Assembly: GCA_028023455.1 (NCBI GenBank)
Contig: JAQFVV010000151.1
Coordinates: 2,105,097-2,169,096 of the forward strand
Length of the DNA: 64,000 bases
Reading direction: 5' to 3'
Origin: Epiperipatus broadwayi
Taxonomy: Eukaryota; Onychophora; Udeonychophora; Euonychophora; Peripatidae
The translations under genes and the position numbers were made by a program. Under the pieces are notes generated by a model. That model was not told the origin of the DNA, did not search any database, and saw nothing but the letters and a program-made list of their open reading frames with translations. Shown here piece by piece: positions 56,780 to 64,000 of the stretch. Numbering within the stretch: position 1 is the stretch's first letter; every line of letters starts with the position of its first letter.

Positions 56780-58730
56780 TATAAATCTTGATTAATTATA
56801 TGAACTATTATAAAGTACGAAAATAGTCTTTATCAAGGAACAATTAAACTAAACAATACATCAATAAATATAAATACAAATATTCCACAATAATCCAATA
56901 CATATAACTAATATAAATAACTCTTATCTTGTGCTGTGTCTAGCGGTGACAAATTACTGCACAGCTGGATTGCAAATTTAATAGGAAAAATAAATGTCAC
57001 TAATATAATCCCAGACGGCATTGCAATTTATTATTTGATACTCCTATAATTATAAACAATTATTGTAAATGTTTCCAGCTTTTCAACATTCTAAGTTATC
57101 ACATATAAATACAATGAGTTCAAGGCAGTTGATTTATGTAGGTCATACGACCAGGTACTACTATTTTAAGATATTAGTTAAGAGTCCGGAGAAATGTTCT
57201 TGGAGAGGCCAGTTGGCAAGTCTGACAATAATTGTCAGTGGAAGAAACAAGTCCGTTCTGCATGGGCTACAAGTAGCTAACAATGTTCTCCTCCCACTTC
57301 TGGTGAAGATCGCCATTCACATTTTTGTTTTACTAATCTAATTGGTCGGAATCCTTCAAACCCCACGTAATAGTAATAATGTTATTACATTCCAACCTGA
57401 AATTTTGTTTAATTAAATTAATCATATGAGTTTTTATCTTTATAATTAATTTCGGTTCTTTTATCAGATGATTCTTGTCAGGAATTTAATACGTGTTTCC
57501 CAATGGCATTTAATTAAATAAATGCTGTGTCCATTGCATTTATACACGCACATACTTATTTTACTTTAACATTTTCCGTCTTTTACGGTTTCAATAAAAA
57601 TATGTGTTTGATAAGATTTTTATTTTCATATACGTGTATTTAGCACCTTGAAACTTTTCTAACAAACAAGCTTAACTTTCCATTACATTTGTTTCTTAAA
57701 TAACTTTCTTAAAATATTCCCCATATAATTATTTACTTAAATTCAACCTAAGTTGTTAATTGAAAAAAGAAAATAATAGGTTGATTTAATTAAATAATTA
57801 TATGGGGATTATTTTAAGAAAGATATTTAAGAAACGAATGTAATGAAAATTTAAGATTAATTATTAGAAGAGTTTTACAGCAAGAGTTAATGGTATTTGT
57901 TATACGTATTGGATTATTGCAAAATATTTGTATTTATATTTTTCTATTTATTTTTTAGTTGTTCCTTAATAAAGACTTATAAAAGAATATAGTCAAAACG
58001 TTGGAGTATTTTTATACTTTATAATAGTTCATAAATAAATCAGATATTTATTTTATATAGTGCGATGTTTTTAAACTGTAATAATAATCATCATTAAGCT
58101 AATGCACATGTGCTTTGTGGATTTTAACTATAAATGAATACTCTCACTTTCCAAACATAAAATAAAGTCTTTGTGAAAAGATAGAATGAATCCATTTATC
58201 CTTTCAACCCAAACGTTTAAGTATGGGCAAATCTTAAGTATTTGGAAATGAGAACGTGAAGATATTAAACAATCACTTTAAATTACCTTTACTATGCCTG
58301 AATGAATGATGCTTGTGAAATTTACTAGAACTTATGATATGTTATTCTTAGTTGAAATTAAACATATGTAAATAAAATATTTATTTTATATAGTGCGATG
58401 TTTTTAAACTGTAATAATAATCAGCATTAAGCTAATGCGCTGTGTGGACTTTAACTATAAGTGAATACTCTCACTTTCCAAACACAAGGTAATTTAAAGT
58501 GATTGTTTAATATCTTCACGCTCTCATTTCCAAATACTTAAGATTTGCCCATACTTAAATGTTTGGGTTGAAAGGATAGATGGATTCATTCTATCTTTTC
58601 ACAAAGACTTTATCTTGTGTTTGGAAAGTGAGAGTATTCATTTATAGTTCAAAATCCACAAAGCGCATGTGCATTAGCTCAATGCTGATTATTATAATAG
58701 TTCATATAATAAATTAAGATTTATAAAGAA
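56780..58730. repeat. Cluster of nested fold-back repeats
   Basis: Three inverted structures are visible. 56785-56910 is the reverse complement of 57895-58040 (attggattattg, atatttgtatttatattt, ttccttaataaagactta). 57665-57740 pairs with 57783-57860 around ccccatataattattta. A block at 58055-58295 (agtgcgatgtttttaaact to caatcactttaaatta) is repeated directly at 58390-58475 and inverted at 58490-58700. A ttataatagttcata end word recurs at 56803 (reverse), 58019 and 58692. The run at 57963-58008 (aaagact...agtcaaaacgttgg) looks like a decayed family B hammerhead. Confidence 0.65.
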
Positions 58731-58811
58731 GTTTCCATGTGGTTTGTTTTGTATATATATCCAAAAAAAGTAGTTTTTGCACTATCATTTCATAATTCAG
58801 AAGATATATAT

Positions 58812-60248
58812 TGTAACGTTTATTTATATACGTTGCAAATATATTGGCATTTGGTAAAAGCTAAAAAAGTAAATTTAGATTTTTTTTGATTAGTATAATT
58901 TTTGTTAAAACGTGCAATGAAAGTTAAAATTGTCATTCTTATTTTTTTTTATCTAATTGGAAATAAAAATTGGAAAGAATAAATGACATGCAGATTACTA
59001 ATCCAGATAAATTAAAAGAATTCCAAAAGTATAAGCTAAAAGAAAAATATTTTAGCTAATTAAAGATGGAAGAATAATGCTAAAAAAAATTAAGACTTTG
59101 TAATTTAAATTTAAGAGAGAGTGTACAAGATTATTATCTTATATGCTGATAAAAAGACAAAAGAGTGCGCAGAAGTTTCATAAACTGGATCGCGATATAA
59201 AAAGGAGAGGACAACTTCAATCTGGGTCTTCTCTTTAACTTCTAGTTACGTCTCTGAAAGTTGGAGGTTTCCGCGAGCATAACCTGTGGCAAGAAATATA
59301 CTTCTACACAGGTATGCCCCTTGCTGTACCAAGCTGTCACGCAAGCATGGAAACGGGACTTGTGAAGACCGCTTTTTGCAATAAAAGGGTCACTACAACC
59401 GTGCCTTTTCTCCAGCTATAGAACGGAACAATAATGGAAGACGCCGGCAGGAGAGACCAATGGAAATTCTCATGATCTGGGATCCCATAAACCTACATGA
59501 ACTTACCGGTAAGTTAAGAATAAATTTTCCTGATAGTGACTTAAAAGTTTGCAAACAATTATTTATCTAAGCTTAGACTACCATCCTGATATAGACTTTT
59601 CTTTTCGTATTCAAGGGACTTTCTAATAAAGAATTTTATACAAGATCTTGGGACATTATTAAATTGCTTTAATTGCTTAATCTAACTGTTTTTGTTAATC
59701 GATTCATTATCTGGATTAGTGTGTGTGTATTTTCCTGTTTAGTTAATTCGTAATTTAACTTATAAATATTTTTAGTTTGTTAGAATAAAAGAGATTTTAC
59801 TTTTATCAACCTTTTCATTGTGCGTTATTAATAATAGTTATTATTTTTTTAGTATTAAATCTATTAGTAGTTTAATAAGATTTAAAAATGTAATTTACCT
59901 TTGCCAATATGTTTAAATAAGCCCAGGAATAATAATCAAAAAGGAGAAAATAATTCTCGTTACGGTATGATGTAATACCGATTAGTTTAAAAGTATTTTT
60001 TTTTATTTGTGAGATGTTATATGACGATTTCAGCGAATTCTTAGGAATTCTGGTGCCCAGATTAAATAAATTAAAAGCTGATTTCGTCAATAGCACAATT
60101 CTCAACAATTAATAGGCCGAGTTGATCAGGAAATATAGCTATGTTTTTAGAATAGAAATATAACTTTCTTCTTTTTTGACATAGCTTGATCAACTCACGC
60201 GCAGTTTATATTAGCGTGTAGAGGCCTAGCAAAATGGAAAACGTTATA
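58812..60248 (+). repeat. 5' LTR of the compact element (1437 bp)
   Basis: Contains a TATAAAAA box (59196-59203), an AATAAA at about 59380 and a splice-donor-like CCGGTAAGT (59507-59515). The terminal TGTAACG and CGTTATA/CGTTACA are near inverted repeats, usual for LTR ends. The - strand open frame 59872-60108 is not considered a gene. Confidence 0.82.
59196..59203 (+). promoter_or_regulatory. TATA box of the compact LTR
   Basis: TATAAAAA followed about 25-30 bp later by ttcaatctgggtcttctctt, a plausible start region. The same box is at 61384-61391 in the second LTR. Confidence 0.6.
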
Positions 60249-60249
60249 A

Positions 60250-60330
60250 TGGTGACCCAACTCGGGCTTCGATTTAACAACTACAACCTGAGATAAGTTG
60301 TAATGATAAAGAACGTTACAACGATGACCC
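60250..60330 (+). promoter_or_regulatory. Primer-binding-like site, partly duplicated
   Basis: TGGTGACCCAACTCGGGC begins two bases after the LTR end, as expected for a primer-binding site. The boundary word aacgttataatggtgaccca recurs as aacgttacaacgatgaccca at 60312-60331, about 72 bp downstream. Confidence 0.55.
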
Positions 60331-60600
60331 AAAGAAACTCACAGCCGGAAAATAAATAGTAATTTTTTTAAAAAAAAAAAAAAATTATAAAAACTAACTA
60401 ACTAATTAAACCCTGATTATTAAAATATAAAAAATATTTTTTTAATATGACTTCCAGAAAGAAAAAAAATGTATGTATATTTTTTTTGATATGTCTAAAA
60501 AAAAAAAAACACGATCGTGGCTGATGTAGATGTAAGTCACAAGTATTTGACCGGGTAGGCGGTTACTGAAGAGGGGAAAAACATAGCCCCGAATCCTAGT

Positions 60601-60873
60601 ATGCAGTATATTAACATAAGACCACCTTTATATGCCCATCAGACTATTTCTAGCAGGGATCCCAATAAAGGGGAAGGCGGATCAAGTTGGACCAAGTTGC
60701 CGCGAGCCTGTAAGACTCAAAACGATGAGCAACGCTCGTTTGTGCTTATAACTTGGGCTTCTTATCATTACTATTACACTAAAGCGGAAAGGACACAGAT
60801 GAATGTTGAAATATTTTCCATTCCCACCGTGTTAGACCTAAAAGTGGGCGTTAAAGCCGAACGTCGCTTGTGA
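60601..60873 (+). CDS. Short ORF inside the compact LTR element (90 aa)
   Basis: The frame starts MQYINIRPPLYAHQTISSRD and ends VLDLKVGVKAERRL. It has a higher G+C than its surroundings. I recognise no Gag or Pol motif; it may be a leftover of a parent element or non-coding. Confidence 0.3.
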   Translation: MQYINIRPPLYAHQTISSRDPNKGEGGSSWTKLPRACKTQNDEQRSFVLITWASYHYYYTKAERTQMNVEIFSIPTVLDLKVGVKAERRL

Positions 60874-60997
60874 ATGAATCTACAGAATATATCAGCACGC
60901 TACTACAAAAAAAAAAAAACGAATATGAATTTGAAAACTTAAGAATAAAATTAGTGTAAACCCCTATTTTATTCTTATCTCCTGACGCTGGTGGTAT

Positions 60998-62428
60998 TGT
61001 AACGTTTATTTATATACGTTGCAAATATATTGGCATTTGGTAAAAGCTAAAAAAGTAAATTTAGATTTTTTTTTGATTAGTATAATTTTTGTTAAAACGT
61101 GCAATGAAAGTTAAAATTGTCATTCTTATTTTTTTTTATCTAATTGGAAATAAAAATTGGAAAGAATAAATGACATGCAGATTACTAATCCAGATAAATT
61201 AAAAGAATTCCAAAAGTATAAGCTAAAAGAAAAATATTTTAGCTAATTAAAGATGGAAGAATAATGCTAAAAAAAAATTAAGACTTTGTAATTTAAATTT
61301 AAGAGAGAGTGTACAAGATTATTATCTTATATGCTGATAAAAAGACAAAAGAGTGCGCAGAAGTTTCATAAACTGGATCGCGATATAAAAAGGAGAGGAC
61401 AACTTCAATCTGGGTCTTCTCTTTAACTTCTAGTTACGTCTCTGAAAGTTGGAGGTTTCCACGAGCATAACCTGTGGCAAGAAATATACTTCTACACAGG
61501 TATGCCCCTTGCTGTACCAAGCTGTCATGCAAGCATGGAAACGGGACTTGTGAAGACCGCTTTTTGCAATAAAAGGGTCACTACAACCGTGCCTTTTCTC
61601 CAGCTATAGAACGGAACAATAATGGAAGATGCCGGCAGGAGAGACCAATGGAAATTCTCATGATCTGGGATCCCATAAACCTACATGAACTTACCGGTAA
61701 GTTAAGAATAAATTTTCCTGATAGTGACTTAAAAGTTTGCAAACAATTATTTATCTAAGCTTAGACTACCATCCTGATATAGACTTTTCTTTTCGTATTC
61801 AAGGGACTTTCTAATAAAGAATTTTATACAAGATCTTGGGACATTATTAAATTGCTTTAATTGCTTAATCTAACTGTTTTTGTTAATCGATTCATTATCT
61901 GGATTAGTGTGTGTGTATTTTCCTGTTTAGTTAATTCGTAATTTAACTTATAAATATTTTTAGTTTGTTAGAATAAAAGAGATTTTACTTTTATCAACCT
62001 TTTCATTGTGCGTTATTAATAATAGTTATTATTTTTTTAGTATTAAATTTATTATTAGTTTAATAAGATTTAAAACAGAATTTACCTTGCCAATATGTTT
62101 AAACAAGCCCAGGAATAATAATCAAAAAGGAGAAAATAATTCTCGTTACGGTATGATGTAATACCGATTAGTTTAAAAGTATTTTTTTTTATTTGTGAGA
62201 TGTTATATGACGATTTCAGCGAATTCTTAGGAATTCTGGCGCCCAGATTAAATAAATTAAAAGCTGATTTCGTCAATAGCACAATTCTCAACAATTAATA
62301 GGCCGAGTTGATCAGGAAATATAGCTATGTTTTTAGAATAGAAATATAACTTTCTTCTTTTTTTGACATAGCTTGATCAACTCACGCGCAGTTTATATTA
62401 GCGTGTAGAGGCCTAGGAAAATGGTATA
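60998..62428 (+). repeat. 3' LTR of the compact element (1431 bp)
   Basis: About 99% identical to the first LTR. It lacks about eight bases (gaaaacgt) near its end, giving ggtata in place of ggaaaacgttata. The preceding bases are gacgctggtggtat, only weakly purine-rich. Confidence 0.8.
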
Positions 62429-63240
62429 ATATATATATATATAAAGGTAAATTACATTAAATATTATGTTTTACAACAAAGGCCATTCAACATCACTCCA
62501 TACAGAAAGAAAAGAGAATACCCATCAGATAAGACAAGTGTCAAGGGATGAAAAATTAAATCTTTTTCATTTTTCTTTCTGTTCTCTTACTGATGACTCA
62601 CCATTTACTGACTAATATTTGGATAGCTAGATATATTGGCTATGGAATAATGATTGAAAAAAAATACTAAACTTTCTTAAAAAATTTCAAATATCAATAA
62701 GAAAATTTTAATTTCATCATGATTTAAACCCTAGAATGTGGGATGCCAGCTGTAATCTGTATAATTTATTAAAATAAGTGGCGGGAGATATTTAATATTG
62801 TTGTGCCATTGTAAAAAATTAAAAGTAGATTAATTTTCTTTTTCCATTTCTTTGGGATGTTTAGGCATGTGATTGCAAATAAAAAAGAAGTAAGCTGAAA
62901 ATATATCACCAAAAGATAAATATTATTGGCATACTTAAGTTATAATTGACCCACTTTGATCATATGTAAAACACTATAAAGTTCCAATTATGGTGAGGTA
63001 ATAGTAATTATGATCTCTGGTCATAGGAGTATGATATATACTTTAGTAAAGACAGTACAGTTTTTCATCCATATAGTCAATGCAGCAACTCATTTGATTA
63101 ACTCAGATTAATTTTGAATCTCTATTCCCTAGCTATGAATAACTGGATATCAACTTACCAACCATTATTTGATACACAGTGCAGTGTATTGAATCTTCAA
63201 TTACTGCGCACAAAAGTTAATTTGCGAACTCGTTAGTTTA
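62429..63240. other. Nothing recognised
   Basis: An (AT)n run follows the LTR; the rest is AT-rich without exons or structured repeats. Confidence 0.35.
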
Positions 63241-63269
63241 ATTCGCAATTCCCACGCTGTTCTCTTGCA

Positions 63270-63824
63270 ATGGATGCTCTGCTCAAATTCACTGAATACT
63301 GCTCTGTACTCACTCTGTTTCTACAGTTCACCAATGTTCAATTCCCTCGATGTTCATTCAGGCTGGCTGCTACAAAAACGGTTCACAATGGGCAAGGTTT
63401 ACATACACCTTGGCTCCAGTCCAGTTTAGCTGCCCACAAACTCTTTGTAGTAAGCACTGCGAATGACCTTAAGCTCCTTACAGCTTCTGTCTCTACAACA
63501 GTCTACCAGTATCTCCACTTGAAAACTGCTGGAAACTCAACTCTTTATTCAGTTGCTATTCGGATGGTTTCCTCAGGCTACGATCTCCCAATCAATCTCT
63601 GTGGGCCCTTTCCAGCTATGCCTGTGAACTGCATTTCCACCGAGCGCTGGACCTTAACCGAAAGCACTGCCGTGAGATTTCTCCTACCGGAATTGAACAG
63701 GAATGTCTACTGGAGATGCACACAAATACTGCCTCAAATACTCTCTATACTGCTCTGCCTAGTTGTTATACAGTCTTTTTATAGCTTTCTGATAACTGCA
63801 GCAATTAATTACATTGTCCAATAA
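63270..63824 (+). CDS. Unidentified 184-codon ORF in a GC-richer island
   Basis: Starts MDALLKFTEYCSVLTLFLQF and ends with a hydrophobic stretch ILSILLCLVVIQSFYSFLI that could be a membrane segment. It lies in an island with visibly more G+C than the flanks. I recognise no family. It has no splice-site context and no upstream exon I can see, and such islands in this window otherwise belong to retroelement LTRs, so it may be part of a transposon cut by the window end. The alternative is a real small membrane protein. Confidence 0.3.
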   Translation: MDALLKFTEYCSVLTLFLQFTNVQFPRCSFRLAATKTVHNGQGLHTPWLQSSLAAHKLFVVSTANDLKLLTASVSTTVYQYLHLKTAGNSTLYSVAIRMVSSGYDLPINLCGPFPAMPVNCISTERWTLTESTAVRFLLPELNRNVYWRCTQILPQILSILLCLVVIQSFYSFLITAAINYIVQ

Positions 63825-63841
63825 GGTAACGTCTTTTATCT

Positions 63842-63870
63842 AGAAATATTTGCAATCAGCAAATATTTCT
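63842..63870. other. Perfect 12-bp hairpin after the ORF
   Basis: agaaatatttgc, spacer aatca, gcaaatatttct: a 12-bp perfect stem 18 bp past the stop at 63824. Confidence 0.6.
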
Positions 63871-64000
63871 TGGAATTAACGTTCGCCATTACGTTAATGC
63901 CTTAATTAAATTCCTCAGTTATCAGTGCGCAATCTAAAAACAACAACTCGAATAAATTCTAGATTTTCTGGAGTGCACAAACTTGTCTGCCATTTTTACA

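Larger units (their letters stand above)
58812..62428 (+). mobile_element. Compact non-autonomous LTR retrotransposon (3.6 kb)
   Basis: Direct LTRs (58812-60248 and 60998-62428) start TGTAACG; the first ends CGTTATA. ATAT precedes the first (58808-58811) and follows the second (62429-62432), a possible but low-complexity target duplication. The interior is only 0.75 kb, with no protease, reverse transcriptase or integrase. LTR differences are about 1% by eye, so it is young. It is unrelated in sequence to the element at 40548. Confidence 0.82.

Noticed and set aside
1-64000. CRISPR arrays, bacterial operons or riboswitches
   Set aside because: No regularly spaced short repeats; introns, LINEs and LTR elements show this is animal nuclear DNA.

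Overview
The window looks like AT-rich nuclear DNA from an invertebrate animal. The genes have short exons with GT/AG introns, most of the remaining sequence is transposon debris, and the two host genes are animal families. An arthropod, possibly a chelicerate, fits the repeat types (mariner, several LINE tails, hammerhead-bearing repeats), but I cannot prove the taxon.

Two host genes are partly present and converge. On the + strand, the last four recognised exons of TAF8 (a TFIID subunit) lie at 5732-12992; the histone-fold exons must lie left of the window. On the - strand, six exons of a STE11-type MAP3K kinase domain closest to MAP3K19/YSK4 run from 55746 down to the stop at 25626; the ATP-binding N-lobe must lie right of 55746. 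Introns reach 19 kb and are filled with insertions.

Mobile elements, left to right: a fold-back element (853-1140) carrying a frameshifted LINE (1150-4710) bounded by a 19-bp target duplication; a 935-bp TIR element with a perfect 8-bp target duplication in a TAF8 intron (10716-11650); internally deleted mariners (about 12.2 and 31.3 kb); decayed LINE C-termini (13.2, 15.9, 16.5, 27.5, 52.4 kb); a Tc1-like remnant (17.9 kb); a 5'-truncated sister of the first LINE (23.7 kb); a large LTR element (40548-49449) with 3-kb LTRs, a lone Gag-like ORF and no pol, inserted in a kinase intron; and a compact LTR element (58812-62428).

The most interesting layer is a set of dispersed repeats carrying hammerhead-ribozyme motifs (CUGANGA, a short hairpin, GAAAC, GUC). 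Two nearly intact copies (7948-8006 and 8494-8552) lie in the same TAF8 intron in the sense orientation. Other copies (6.75, 20.9, 25.9, 32.5, 49.8, 50.95, 51.5, 52.2, 56.3 kb) show mutated cores but stem I arms that differ in sequence and still pair. The short self-complementary stem III (ACUAGU) matches what is known of hammerheads linked to Penelope-like elements that cleave as dimers. Many copies sit head to head in long inverted repeats. No Penelope reverse transcriptase lies in the window, so the mobilising element is inferred.
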